A stretch of DNA of 64,000 nucleotides. It comes from an uncultured Dialister sp. (GTDB lineage Bacteria; Bacillota; Negativicutes; Veillonellales; Dialisteraceae). Under the pieces are notes generated by a model that worked only from the letters and a program-made list of their open reading frames with translations, did not search any database and was not told the DNA's origin. Location: NCBI GenBank assembly GCA_934178345.1, contig CAKPQG010000011.1, positions 1-64,000 of the forward strand. The letters run 5' to 3'. Shown one piece after another: positions 54,794 to 63,779 of this stretch (positions are counted from its first letter, which is position 1; every line of letters starts with the position of its first letter). The position numbers were made by a program, and so were the translations under genes.

Positions 54794-55216
54794 ATGATCG
54801 ACACAACCGGATCCCTACTCAGCAGACAAGTGCGCAGGAAAATCGAGCGTCAAAAGAATAAGAACGCTACACTCACGGTCAAGCCGGAGTATCTAAAAGA
54901 CTTGTGTGCGCAGGCAGTCCAACAGGAAGCAGCGAAATTAGCGACACATGCAAAAAATGAAGCCGTATCAAGGCTATTTGAAGAGCTAATCGCGATCCCG
55001 GTCATGGTCATCCATGATCACTTCGGCCAGCTTAGGAAGAAAGACGGACGGGAAGAGCGGTTTGCAGAGATGTGCCTCGAACTTTACGACACAGTAGAGA
55101 AAGGGTTTGTAACGCCGGCGGAGCTGAGGCAGTGCTTATTCGAGGAGGCTGGGGTGCGGTTTAAGCGACCCAGCGACTCACTGACGTCAGAAAGAAAAGA
55201 AGCGACCAAAGTATGA
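54794..55216 (+). CDS. hypothetical phage protein
   Basis: A 140-residue, helical, charged protein (LLSRQVRRKIERQKNKNATL). GGAGGG precedes ATG 54794; a longer frame from 54689 overlaps rusA. No family recognised. It overlaps the next gene by 4 bases. Confidence 0.65.
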   Translation: MIDTTGSLLSRQVRRKIERQKNKNATLTVKPEYLKDLCAQAVQQEAAKLATHAKNEAVSRLFEELIAIPVMVIHDHFGQLRKKDGREERFAEMCLELYDTVEKGFVTPAELRQCLFEEAGVRFKRPSDSLTSERKEATKV

Positions 55217-55701
55217 TCCTCTATTTCCGCAAGGGAGCCAGAGTGACCGAGCTCTTGCTGGCGAAGGATACCCTGAGGCCGGGCATGCTTACAAGGGGTT
55301 ACATTTTCATGGTGATCGAGAGCGACGCCCGTGGACATATCGGGATCATGCCAAGCGAGCGGGAGCATTTCGATCTGGAGTGGATGGCAAACGCGGCCTT
55401 CTGGACGCGCGCGCGGCAGCTTTCTGACAGCGGGTGGGAGGCAGACGACTATCCGGGCGCAGTCATCCTCTTGAAGTACTACGAGGCAAGTGACATGGCA
55501 GAGAAGAAGAAACGCACGCTTCAGCGAAAACATGAAAAAAGGCAGGCACTTTGCCAGAGGACGTATAAGCCAAGGCTCTGCGTCGTATGTGGGCACCTGT
55601 TTCAGCCGAACACCGCAAAGCAGAAGTACTGCAGCATAGGCTGTCAGAAGCGGTATTGGCAGGAGGCGCACCGGCGTGAGAAGAAGGAGAAACCAGAATG
55701 A
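55213..55701 (+). CDS. phage protein with C-terminal zinc motif
   Basis: A 162-residue protein with a C-terminal CVVCGHLFQPNTAKQKYCSI and GCQKRYW, a four-cysteine metal site resembling the zinc knuckle often fused to HNH or ribosomal-like proteins. The N-terminal half is unrecognised. It overlaps both neighbours by 4 bases. Confidence 0.7.
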   Translation: MILYFRKGARVTELLLAKDTLRPGMLTRGYIFMVIESDARGHIGIMPSEREHFDLEWMANAAFWTRARQLSDSGWEADDYPGAVILLKYYEASDMAEKKKRTLQRKHEKRQALCQRTYKPRLCVVCGHLFQPNTAKQKYCSIGCQKRYWQEAHRREKKEKPE

Positions 55702-56129
55702 CGGAGGAAGAGATTAGAGATTTCTTCGAGAAGCTGCGCAGCCAGCGGCAGGAGCTCTATGATCTGATACAAGAAAGGGAACACGTGGCAAATGACATCG
55801 CCGCCGTAAAGGCGGTGCAGTACGATAAACCGAAAATCACTGTCACGGTGAACTCTGACTTGTCTCAAATACTGGAGCGGATCATCGAACGGTGCGACAA
55901 GCTGGATAAGCGCCTGCTGGAATGCATGGACATCCTCACCAGTATGAGAAAGAAAGCATATGAATTGCTTGCCCTGTGTCGTGATGCGAAGGGGAAAACG
56001 ATACTTTATGATAGATATCTGGCTGGCATGTCATGGCGAGAGATCGAAGAGAAACGTGGGTTCACAAGGCAGTGGCTGAATCGCATGCGAGACCGCGCTA
56101 TCCGTATGATTTCTCAAAATACCTCTTGA
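55698..56129 (+). CDS. sigma-r4-like late regulator (DUF1492/ArpU-like)
   Basis: A 143-residue protein with an N-terminal coiled coil (about 5-85) and a C-terminal sigma-70 region 4-like HTH (ILYDRYLAGMSWREIEEKRG, TRQWLNRMRDRAI). Such proteins lie just before the packaging genes in many Firmicutes phages and are thought to activate late transcription. AAGGAG precedes ATG 55698. Confidence 0.8.
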   Translation: MTEEEIRDFFEKLRSQRQELYDLIQEREHVANDIAAVKAVQYDKPKITVTVNSDLSQILERIIERCDKLDKRLLECMDILTSMRKKAYELLALCRDAKGKTILYDRYLAGMSWREIEEKRGFTRQWLNRMRDRAIRMISQNTS

Positions 56130-56159
56130 CTGTTTACATGAGTTTACATCGGATGATGA

Positions 56160-56295
56160 TATAATAGTAAAAGGGAAATCGCACAGGGGAGAAATTCCCG
56201 ACAGGTCGGTCTGTGCTATCGTTTCCATGCTTGGCCTCCTTCAAATTTAAGGTATGCTGTAAAAGAGCGTCTCATAAGAGGCGCTCTTTTGCGTG
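56160..56295 (+). ncRNA. candidate structured phage RNA between the late regulator and the late genes
   Basis: A TATAAT lies at 56160-56165. The RNA would then have an outer stem GGAAA (56174) with TTTCC (56222-56226), GCACAG (56181-56186) with CTGTGC (56211-56216), an inner GGGAGAAATTCCC hairpin and a CGACAGGTCG hairpin. It ends in a terminator-like stem (AAAAGAGCG with CGCTCTTTT, 56261-56290). No coding frame of note. I do not recognise a known RNA family. Confidence 0.5.
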
Positions 56296-56345
56296 GTAGC
56301 CTGTAGTATAATGAAGCGAGATATCCGATTAGGAGGAGGCTGACT

Positions 56346-56732
56346 ATGAATAGCTGGGCAGAAAAGAAATGCTTGACGGCGCTGATGAAACTGAAGGGCG
56401 CAAAGGAAGGCGAATGGTTTTCGCTGAACGGGCATGAGTATGTGGTCCGCGCTGGCGAGCTCTATACTCGAACACCCGAGCCCGCGCCTATGTGTATCGG
56501 GATGATGCTTGAAGATGATACCGCAATCAATCAATACACATTTACCCCGCAAAAGGGAGATTTCTATCACTATCTAGTCCTTAATAGGGTAGCGGAGCAG
56601 ATAGAAGCCAGACATGCGATTTATCAGGGGAACAAAATGGACGAGCAGAATGCTCGGATGCATAATTGCTTCAAGACTATGCTTGATGCCGTAAAATATA
56701 AAGCGTTGATACGACGCGCATTAGAAAAATAA
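56346..56732 (+). CDS. hypothetical phage protein
   Basis: A 128-residue protein (MNSWAEKKCLTALMKLKGAK, FSLNGHEYVVRAGELYTR). AGGAGG precedes ATG 56346, and a possible -10 TATAAT lies at 56307-56312. A terminator follows. No family recognised. Confidence 0.65.
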   Translation: MNSWAEKKCLTALMKLKGAKEGEWFSLNGHEYVVRAGELYTRTPEPAPMCIGMMLEDDTAINQYTFTPQKGDFYHYLVLNRVAEQIEARHAIYQGNKMDEQNARMHNCFKTMLDAVKYKALIRRALEK

Positions 56733-56770
56733 AAAAGCTGTCCGAGAAATCGGATGGCTTTTTTATTGGC
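56733..56770 (+). terminator. Rho-independent terminator
   Basis: AAAAAAGCTGTCCGA pairs with TCGGATGGCTTTTTT around GAAA. The gap to the terminase small-subunit gene carries nothing else recognisable. Confidence 0.8.
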
Positions 56771-56865
56771 AAGGCGGGGGTATGTTTGAAAATTTCAGCA
56801 CGCCTTGCGTCGTATCGGCGGGGAGTTTTCTTTTTTTCTCATCATTGACGGAAAATTAAGGTAAA

Positions 56866-57210
56866 ATGGCAAACATTAAGAGAAATAGGGCGATTAAGGC
56901 GCTAAATGACTACATTTGGACGTTGAATCATAAATGCAGTTCTGTCACCCAAATTAACCGGGAGCTGATCCTTCAATATTGCCGTTTTATGGTGATGTCC
57001 GAAGAAATCAGCCAAGAGATAGCGGCTGCGCAGGATGATGTCAAAATCACCGCATTGAAAAATAAAATTATCCTGTACAAGGAATATAACAAAATCGCAC
57101 TGAATCTGTACAAGGTACTGCGGTTCAGTGACATCAAGGATGAGCTGGCGGATTATGGTAACCCATACACCCGGATTCTGAATGAGGCGGAGAAAGATGG
57201 CGACTTTTAA
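56866..57210 (+). CDS. phage terminase small subunit, P27-like
   Basis: A 114-residue, helical protein directly before the HNH and terminase large-subunit genes. It opens MANIKRNRAIKALNDYIWTL and its size fits P27-type small subunits, which recognise packaging sites. AAGG precedes ATG 56866. Confidence 0.65.
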   Translation: MANIKRNRAIKALNDYIWTLNHKCSSVTQINRELILQYCRFMVMSEEISQEIAAAQDDVKITALKNKIILYKEYNKIALNLYKVLRFSDIKDELADYGNPYTRILNEAEKDGDF

Positions 57211-57658
57211 GCGGTGTAGTAACTGTCACCAGTTATTCGTAGGGAAAGAATGTCCCGTATGCCGGGCAAAAATGGCGGCGGCTTACCAAAAGAAACGGCT
57301 TCGCATGAATGAAAGCACAAGGCGCTATCACTCGCGCGTATGGCAGCGATGCCGCAAGGCTGTGATTCTGAAATATTCGGGCTATGATGTATGGCTGCTG
57401 GGCATCGGGATCTGGGAAAAGTGCGATCCGGCATATGTTCACCATATCGCTGAAAGAGACACTGCTCCGGAACGATTTTTAGATGAGGACAATCTGATCC
57501 CGGTCGGGCATGCCAGCCATGAAGAAATCCATGCCTGGTATAACAATGGGCACCGTAGTGAAGCGATTGCCCGCATCCAGAAGGGGAAAGAGGTGTACGA
57601 GAAACGGTTTGACTATGAACATAGAAGACGCGGTGAAACATCTGCGCATCCCCCATGA
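57197..57658 (+). CDS. HNH endonuclease of the packaging module
   Basis: A 153-residue protein with CSNCHQLFVGKECPVC (zinc) near the start and an HNH core (HHIAERD, LIPVGHASHEEIHAW). HK97-type phages often need such an HNH protein with terminase to cut concatemers. AGGCGGAG precedes ATG 57197, overlapping the previous gene by 14 bases and the next by 44. Confidence 0.88.
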   Translation: MATFKRCSNCHQLFVGKECPVCRAKMAAAYQKKRLRMNESTRRYHSRVWQRCRKAVILKYSGYDVWLLGIGIWEKCDPAYVHHIAERDTAPERFLDEDNLIPVGHASHEEIHAWYNNGHRSEAIARIQKGKEVYEKRFDYEHRRRGETSAHPP

Positions 57659-59480
57659 ACTGTCTGAATTCATCGGGGATTACTATAAAGCTCTAGTTAA
57701 AAGAGCGGATATGGATCTCTTGGGTGAATCTGAATTTCGTTGCTTCGCCCGCTTCCTGGACATGTACGCCAGTGGCAGGTATCACTTTGCTGGGAAAGCC
57801 ATGCGGCGGCTGTTTCAGTTCCTGCATATGCTGATTTACATTGATGAAGACGGGAAACCCCGGCATCTGGAGCTGTACCCGGTACAAAAATTCATCATGT
57901 GCGGGATATTCGGGTTGAGGACCCCTGATGGTGGTTACGTGGTCAATACGGCGAACCTGTACATGGCGCGGCGTAATGGGAAATCTTTTCTATTATCCGG
58001 CGTACTCCATTACCTGATGGGAATGAGTAAGTTCCGAAATGAATTGATTGTACTGGCATCGTGCAAGGGGCAGAACGCGACCATCTGCTTCAATGAATTC
58101 ACGAAGTTCATTGAAAACGATCCCTATCTCGCGGAGACGTTCAGCAACGTCAATAAGACGGCCTGCTGGGCGAAGAATAAAAATACAGGGAACCGGCTCG
58201 ACATGTTTCGTACCGGCGGCGGGGCGAAGAACTCCCTCGATGGCTATACGAACAAAGTAGCCGTCATTGACGAAGAAATGCTCTGCGATGAAATCATTCC
58301 AAAGACCATCCAAGATGGCCAGGCGCATTTTAAGGACTCCCTGCTGGTGACCATGTCGACGGCGCAGTTTTCCGTGGGAAGCGACAACCACAAGAAATGG
58401 TTGACGCTTCGGAAAATGCTCTACGAGGATGCGCTGCCTGACAACGTTTTCCTATTTCTTGCTGAACCGAATCAGGAAGAGCTGCAGGCGAAAGAATTCG
58501 GAGCCATTACTACGTGGGGCAAGGCAAACCCGGTGTTGCTGTTCGAGCCCGATGGGTTCACCATAAAGAAACACATCAAAGAAAAGTATGCGCAAAAGGC
58601 GCGCGCAGCATGCGCGGAAAAAGGATTCGCCCTCCAGTCCTTCGTGACGAAACAATGTAATGCCTGGTACTCTGCCGAAGATCGGAGCTTGTGCTCCTAT
58701 GATCAACTGAAGGCCTGCGGCGTAGACTATGGCATGGACGATGTAATAGCTAAGGGCTATGTAGATTGGTACTTGGGCGTCGACCTGTCTCAGACGCTCG
58801 ACCTTTCCAGCGTTGTGCTGCTCTGCTTCGTTGGCGAAAGCAAGACGGGCAAGCTGCTGAAGAAAAACAGTCCGGCGGCGCGGCATCGGTTATTCATGCA
58901 CGTCATGTCTTGGATGCCGGAGAACAAACTGCAGGAACACATAGAGAAAGACAAGTTCAGCTATACCGATTATGTCGGGACTGAGCTTTTTTTATGCAAC
59001 GGGGCAGGCGGCGACAATATCGATACTCCGCAGATCTTCGAGCAACTGGATACGATGAGAGAAAAGAATGGGCTTCACTTTGTGACCATTGCGTCGGATC
59101 CGTACAACGTGGCGGGGATTCAGGATCGGCTTGAATCGGTGTGCGACACCTTTATCCTGCAGAACCAAAGCCCAAAGGCGCTCAGTCAGTATATCGAAGC
59201 CTTCGGACAATATCTGAAAGACGGGGTGCTCGTTTACCATCGCGGGCATGAAGACATATTTGAAAAAGCAGTGACCAATTCTCTTCTCGTAAGAAACCCA
59301 TCCGGGTTCTATTCGGTGGAAAAGGTGAGCCTCCGGGCTGACAGCAATATCCGTATCGACCCCGTAGATGCTGCAATCACTGGATTCATTGCTCCGTATA
59401 TTGATTTCAATAGCGACCTGCCCACGGGTGATGAGATGGTCGATGAATGGATGAAAGAAATGGGAGGCACGAATGATTAG
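57615..59480 (+). CDS. phage terminase large subunit
   Basis: TerL packages DNA into proheads. The 621-residue protein has an ATPase domain (about 90-310) with MARRNGKSFLLSGVLH (Walker A-like), VAVIDEEML (Walker B), and TMSTAQFSVGSDN. A nuclease domain follows with VDLSQTLDLSSVVLLCF. Size and order are normal for HK97-type phages. The start lies inside the end of the HNH gene; no strong ribosome site is visible, suggesting coupling. Confidence 0.92.
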   Translation: MNIEDAVKHLRIPHELSEFIGDYYKALVKRADMDLLGESEFRCFARFLDMYASGRYHFAGKAMRRLFQFLHMLIYIDEDGKPRHLELYPVQKFIMCGIFGLRTPDGGYVVNTANLYMARRNGKSFLLSGVLHYLMGMSKFRNELIVLASCKGQNATICFNEFTKFIENDPYLAETFSNVNKTACWAKNKNTGNRLDMFRTGGGAKNSLDGYTNKVAVIDEEMLCDEIIPKTIQDGQAHFKDSLLVTMSTAQFSVGSDNHKKWLTLRKMLYEDALPDNVFLFLAEPNQEELQAKEFGAITTWGKANPVLLFEPDGFTIKKHIKEKYAQKARAACAEKGFALQSFVTKQCNAWYSAEDRSLCSYDQLKACGVDYGMDDVIAKGYVDWYLGVDLSQTLDLSSVVLLCFVGESKTGKLLKKNSPAARHRLFMHVMSWMPENKLQEHIEKDKFSYTDYVGTELFLCNGAGGDNIDTPQIFEQLDTMREKNGLHFVTIASDPYNVAGIQDRLESVCDTFILQNQSPKALSQYIEAFGQYLKDGVLVYHRGHEDIFEKAVTNSLLVRNPSGFYSVEKVSLRADSNIRIDPVDAAITGFIAPYIDFNSDLPTGDEMVDEWMKEMGGTND

Positions 59481-59769
59481 CGTAGACCAGGTGAAAGACT
59501 ACCTGCGGATCCCTTATGAAGAGGATGATGCGTATATTGAAAGCGTCATTGGGCAGGGCTATTCCTATATCCGGGACGCGGTGGATGACTTTGATGCAAT
59601 CTATGCCGAAGATGCCGCCTTTTCCGATAAATGTGATATGTGGGTGTTGACCCAGTGGATGCCGAGTGCCTATGACCGCCGCGAGGGGATGTTCGCCGGT
59701 GCAGTCACGATGGATTACACGGCGCGGGCGATGTTGACCCAGCTGCAGATGTATAGAAAAGAGGGATGA
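59473..59769 (+). CDS. head-tail connector (gp6-like)
   Basis: A 98-residue protein opening MISVDQVKDYLRIPYEEDDA, typical of gp6-like connector/DNA-packaging proteins that form the ring below the portal. GGGAGG precedes ATG 59473. In most HK97-type genomes this gene follows the capsid gene; here it precedes the portal. Confidence 0.85.
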   Translation: MISVDQVKDYLRIPYEEDDAYIESVIGQGYSYIRDAVDDFDAIYAEDAAFSDKCDMWVLTQWMPSAYDRREGMFAGAVTMDYTARAMLTQLQMYRKEG

Positions 59770-59771
59770 CT

Positions 59772-60392
59772 ATGGATTTATTTATTAACGGTGCCATTTA
59801 TAATCTGGCGGCGCTGCGTCAGCAGATCGAAAACGCCGCGGAGGACGTGGTGCTGCACATCGATTCTCCGGGCGGGGAGGCACTTGAGGGCCTAAATACC
59901 GCGCATTGCATCGCGAACGCGAAATGTAAAGTGACGGCGCGCGTCGGGTTCCTTGCAGCATCCGCGGCGGCTATCATCGCTCTGGCGTGCGATGCCGTCG
60001 AGATGGAGAAAAACAGTCTGCTCATGCTGCATAACTGCTGGACGATTTCTATCGGATCCAAAACTCAGCTTCGTAGTGATGCGGACGGTATGGAAGCCAT
60101 TGACAAGGTGATGCACAACATCATCGACGAGCATTGTGACGACGGTTCCATCTTTGACGCGATCGAAAAAGGCGATGTGTATCTGACCGGGGAGGAAGCC
60201 GCTGCCACCTTTGACCACGTCTCTCTGGTGGCCACAAAGAGAAAAGACGGCATGGCGGCCGAGGCTCCGCTGGTGAACCTTGTGCAGGAAAACCGCGAAT
60301 TGAAGAAGCAGGTGGAAGACCTGCGGCGAAAGGATGCGTATATCGTACCTGAAAATCTGCAGGTGCTGATGGATCAGGCGAAGGGAGTGTAA
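59772..60392 (+). CDS. ClpP-like prohead protease
   Basis: A 206-residue S14-type protease with the family's VVLHIDSPGGEALEGLNTAH, a catalytic Ser in GFLAASAAAIIALACD, a His in LLMLHNCW, and a C-terminal coil. It would mature the capsid or remove scaffold. I choose ATG 59772, 6 bases after GAGGG; ATG 59766 overlaps the previous stop and is possible. Confidence 0.88.
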   Translation: MDLFINGAIYNLAALRQQIENAAEDVVLHIDSPGGEALEGLNTAHCIANAKCKVTARVGFLAASAAAIIALACDAVEMEKNSLLMLHNCWTISIGSKTQLRSDADGMEAIDKVMHNIIDEHCDDGSIFDAIEKGDVYLTGEEAAATFDHVSLVATKRKDGMAAEAPLVNLVQENRELKKQVEDLRRKDAYIVPENLQVLMDQAKGV

Positions 60393-60396
60393 TACC

Positions 60397-61635
60397 ATGT
60401 TCGACCGAATCAAGGCGTACTTCAACGGCTTCGCCGCGAACCGGAAACGGGACGGTCCGCGTACCAGCGTGATCCCCATCGGGCGCGGTCGGCGTGTAAC
60501 GGTGGACGCCAATGGCGATGCCGTGTATTCGACATGCATTGAGACGCTTGCCAGGCAGATCGCACAGACCAGATGGGGGCTCTATGGGAAAGACCATCAG
60601 GAAATCACACGATTGATGGCAGGATTCGAGGAAGTCTTGAACCTGCAGCCGTATCCCGGTATCAATGCTTATTCCTTCTGGGAGTACATGGAGAAGCAGC
60701 GGCTCGGGTGTGGGAACGCCTTCGCCTATATTTGCTGCGACGAATTGGGTAATCTGACAGCCTTAGTCCCCTTGGATGCGGCTCGCGTCCGTATGTACTG
60801 GGATGATGCCAATATTCTTGATGGGGCGCGGCGTATCGTCTACGAGTATACGGACGCGGTAACCAGTAGAACCTATACGATTTTGCCGGAAGAGATGCTG
60901 CACGTGAAGGCATACTCGGCGAATGGGCTGGTCGGCAGAAGTGCGCTCGAAGTGATCCGCAACACACTGGACGGGAATGCAGAAGTCGAAAGCGCCCTGC
61001 GTACCAGTGTGGAAAACGGATTCAGCGGAACCATCGTGCTCTCATACACCTCCGATCTCTCCGTATCCAAACAGAAAGTACTGCAGAAACAGGTGAAAGA
61101 GCTGCTGTCGAATACCGACAGTACGATTCTGCCGCTGCCTGCCGGGATGAGCGCTTCGAACATCTCGAACAACATCAAGGACTATTTCGACACGCTGAAG
61201 ACCATTAACACGCAGGAAATCAGCAGCTTCTTCGGCATCCCGCTTTTCATGCTGAACGTGGTAGGCGGCGCGGGGACTGCGACATTTTCTACGACGCAGA
61301 TGACGTCTTTTTATAACAATACGATCGCGCCGATCGTGAACCAGTATGCGCTGGAGCTGACTATCAAGCTTCTGACGCGTCGCCAGAGGCAGAAAGGCTT
61401 CCGATTCGACATCTGCAATAACGTATTTGATTTCTTAGATGCGGGCGCAAAGGCTAGTGTGCTCTGCGCTTATACGGGCGCGGGCATCCTGACGCCCAAT
61501 GAAGCCCGCATTTCTTTGAGCTATCCCGAAAGTGACGATCCGGCGGCGGACAAATTGAGCCAGCGCGGCGGGACGGGACTTCTGGGTGATAGCGCAACAA
61601 ACGAAGGAGGAGAAGGACAAACCAATGATTCTTGA
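60397..61635 (+). CDS. HK97-type portal protein
   Basis: The dodecameric portal. The 412-residue protein has IETLARQIAQTRWGLYG near the start, PEEMLHVKAYSANGLVGRSA, and TQEISSFFGIPLFMLNVVGG, all typical of HK97 portals. A weak AAGGGAGTG site precedes ATG 60397. It follows the protease by 4 bases. Confidence 0.92.
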   Translation: MFDRIKAYFNGFAANRKRDGPRTSVIPIGRGRRVTVDANGDAVYSTCIETLARQIAQTRWGLYGKDHQEITRLMAGFEEVLNLQPYPGINAYSFWEYMEKQRLGCGNAFAYICCDELGNLTALVPLDAARVRMYWDDANILDGARRIVYEYTDAVTSRTYTILPEEMLHVKAYSANGLVGRSALEVIRNTLDGNAEVESALRTSVENGFSGTIVLSYTSDLSVSKQKVLQKQVKELLSNTDSTILPLPAGMSASNISNNIKDYFDTLKTINTQEISSFFGIPLFMLNVVGGAGTATFSTTQMTSFYNNTIAPIVNQYALELTIKLLTRRQRQKGFRFDICNNVFDFLDAGAKASVLCAYTGAGILTPNEARISLSYPESDDPAADKLSQRGGTGLLGDSATNEGGEGQTNDS

Positions 61636-61978
61636 TGATGATGAGAAAATCAAAATCGGCGGGAAAGAGTACAAAGTACGGTTTACCGTCAAAAGTATTT
61701 TCAATCTGGAAAAGGAGCTGGACGAAAGCTTGCTGGTCACCTTAGGCAGGCTTCAGAACGGTGCGGCGATCCCGCTGCATACCGTATACTCCCTGCTTCG
61801 ATGGGGGCTCGCGGGTGGCGGGACGGTGCTTTCCGACGATGAACTCGACAATCTTTTTACCCAGCTCATGGCGGAAGGAAAGTTCACGTCGGCGTCCGTG
61901 GCCCTGTTTAAGGCTATTGCTAAATCGGGAGCTATCGGCGACCCAAAAAAGATCATGGCAGTCAGAAAGAAGACATAA
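61625..61978 (+). CDS. tail assembly chaperone, first frame (gpG-like)
   Basis: A 117-residue product (MILDDDEKIKIGGKEYKVRF, FNLEKELDESLLVTLGRLQN) with the fold-like pattern of tail chaperones. GGAGGAGAAGG precedes ATG 61625. Near its end codons CCA AAA AAG contain the heptamer A AAA AAG (61945-61951), the dnaX-type -1 slip site, with GGGAG 13 bases upstream. The next gene continues in the -1 frame. Confidence 0.7.
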   Translation: MILDDDEKIKIGGKEYKVRFTVKSIFNLEKELDESLLVTLGRLQNGAAIPLHTVYSLLRWGLAGGGTVLSDDELDNLFTQLMAEGKFTSASVALFKAIAKSGAIGDPKKIMAVRKKT

Positions 61979-62328
61979 GTCCGTCCTTTACGTCATTCAC
62001 CGATTTTTTTAAAACTTTAGAGCCTATTGCGCTTGGAGAGCTTCACCTGCGGCCGGAGCAGTTTGCGGGATATACCATGGCCGAGCTTGAGGCGCTGATC
62101 AATGGCTATATCCGCCGCTACCAACACCTCGAAGACCTGTTTATTATCAACTGCGCGCTGCCTGCTTACCGGGCGGCCTACGGCAATAAGGCGCCGAGCT
62201 ATAAACAGCTCACTGCTCATAGAAATATGACGCAACGCGCGAAGCCGCCCGACCATTTGGACGAAGAGACCGAGGCGTACTGGCTCGCTATTTTAGATGG
62301 AGGAACATCGAATGTTAAAAAGTCTTGA
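61952..62328 (+). CDS. tail assembly chaperone, -1 frame extension (gpT-like)
   Basis: The -1 frame is open from 61924 and would be read after slippage, giving a fusion of about 234 residues ending LDGGTSNVKKS. Its segments FKTLEPIALGELHLRPEQF and TMAELEALINGYIRRYQ resemble the T extension of tail chaperones. The only internal ATG (62077) lacks a ribosome site, supporting frameshift expression. Placement between portal and capsid genes is unusual. Confidence 0.65.
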
Positions 62329-63415
62329 AATGAAAGCAGAAATCAAAGCCCTGCGCGAAAAGATCCAGGCACTGATTGACCAGAAAGAGAATGTGCCGAC
62401 CGAAATGCAGGATGAACTGCAGGCCGCGCTGTCTGATTACGAAAAGCAGCTCGAAGTAGAAGCAGCTGCTAAGAATTCCAAAACCAAAGGAGAAAATAAC
62501 ATGGACAAGAAAACTCTTAATGCAGCACTGAAATCTTACCTTCTCGGTATTAAGAATGAAGATACCGCAAAATTCTTCGGCGCAGCGACTGGACAGAACG
62601 GCGCAACCGGAGCAGACGGCGGCGTGCTGATCCCGTCTGAACTGCTTGACCTGAAAGAAAATAACGGTATCAATAATGACCTGCGCACTCTGACTACCGC
62701 CGTCTCCGTGGGTACCCGCACCGGCTCTGTCCCGATCATTAACTACTCTCAGGCTGTAACACTGACCGATTTCGATGAAAACAACGCGATCGCAGAAACG
62801 AAAGCCGTATTCACCTCCACCAAATTCAACCTGGCATCCAAGGGCGCGATCATTCCGGTATCCCGCGAACTGCTGATGGATGCCAAGACGGATGTCATGG
62901 CTGTGATCGGCAAGCTGTTCAACCGCGTCTATGTGAAAGCGGTCAACAAAGCAATCCTTTCCGGTGCTAAGGCAGCCGTTGACGCTACTGCCACGACTGT
63001 TACTGCAATCGCATCCAAAGAAGGACTGGATGCGATCAAGTCTGCCGTCATTTCCCTGCCGCTGGATGCGGGCGCTAATGCGACCATCGTCATGAACCAG
63101 AAGACCTTCGCGGCAATGGCCGTCGTATCTGATAAAGAAGGCCGCTACCTGCTGACTAGAGACGCAAACGGCAGCACCATCCGCCAGCTCGAAGGTCGCC
63201 CGGTTATTGTCGTAGAAAATGACGAACTGGCCGACAACACCGTACTGGTTGGCGATTTCCGCGCGATGTATCACATCGCTTACCCGGATCTGGAAGTCGC
63301 GGCAGATGAATCTGCAGGTTTCCGCAACAACTCCGTACTTGTCCGTGCGATCTGCAGATTCACCGACATCAACACCTATACCGCCGCCTTCACTGTCATC
63401 AAGCAGGGCGCTTGA
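62312..63415 (+). CDS. HK97-type major capsid protein
   Basis: A 367-residue capsid protein with an N-terminal coiled delta domain (about 1-55) and the HK97 fold (GVLIPSELLDLKENNGINND, GAIIPVSRELLMDAKTDVMA, NAIAETKAVFTSTKFN, TFAAMAVVSDKEGRYLL). GGAGG precedes ATG 62312. A second in-frame ATG at 62501, with AAAGGAG 8 bases ahead, could start a form lacking the delta domain. Confidence 0.93.
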   Translation: MLKSLEMKAEIKALREKIQALIDQKENVPTEMQDELQAALSDYEKQLEVEAAAKNSKTKGENNMDKKTLNAALKSYLLGIKNEDTAKFFGAATGQNGATGADGGVLIPSELLDLKENNGINNDLRTLTTAVSVGTRTGSVPIINYSQAVTLTDFDENNAIAETKAVFTSTKFNLASKGAIIPVSRELLMDAKTDVMAVIGKLFNRVYVKAVNKAILSGAKAAVDATATTVTAIASKEGLDAIKSAVISLPLDAGANATIVMNQKTFAAMAVVSDKEGRYLLTRDANGSTIRQLEGRPVIVVENDELADNTVLVGDFRAMYHIAYPDLEVAADESAGFRNNSVLVRAICRFTDINTYTAAFTVIKQGA

Positions 63416-63416
63416 A

Positions 63417-63779
63417 GTGTTCAAGAGAAATCCGGGACGGTTCACACATAAAGTCACGCTCTTGAAGCCTATGGCCCCGGAGCGAGATGAGCTAGGCGGG
63501 GTAAAGAGCGGCGGCTTCAACGAGGTGGCCACTCTTTTTGCCATGTGTGAGCAGAAGGATCAGAGCAGGCAGGTATTCGTTGGCGATTATGTGACGGCGG
63601 ATACCCGGTATTTCGTGCTGCGAGACATCCGAGGGCACTACCCCATAGACGTCTCGTGGCGGCTGACGTACCGGGGCTATACCTGGATCATCAACGACGT
63701 CCGACTGCTTGATGAATCACGTCCCTATTATTTGCAGATCACGGCGACAGCCGTGAATGGGAGTGGGGAGGCATTATGA
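63417..63779 (+). CDS. phage head-tail joining protein
   Basis: A 120-residue protein (KRNPGRFTHKVTLLKPMAPE, RDIRGHYPIDVSWRLTYRGY, ITATAVN at the end) of the head closure/joining (gp9/SPP1 gp16-like) kind. The start is GTG 63417, just after the capsid stop, with AGCAGGG ahead. It overlaps the next gene by 4 bases. Confidence 0.82.
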   Translation: MFKRNPGRFTHKVTLLKPMAPERDELGGVKSGGFNEVATLFAMCEQKDQSRQVFVGDYVTADTRYFVLRDIRGHYPIDVSWRLTYRGYTWIINDVRLLDESRPYYLQITATAVNGSGEAL

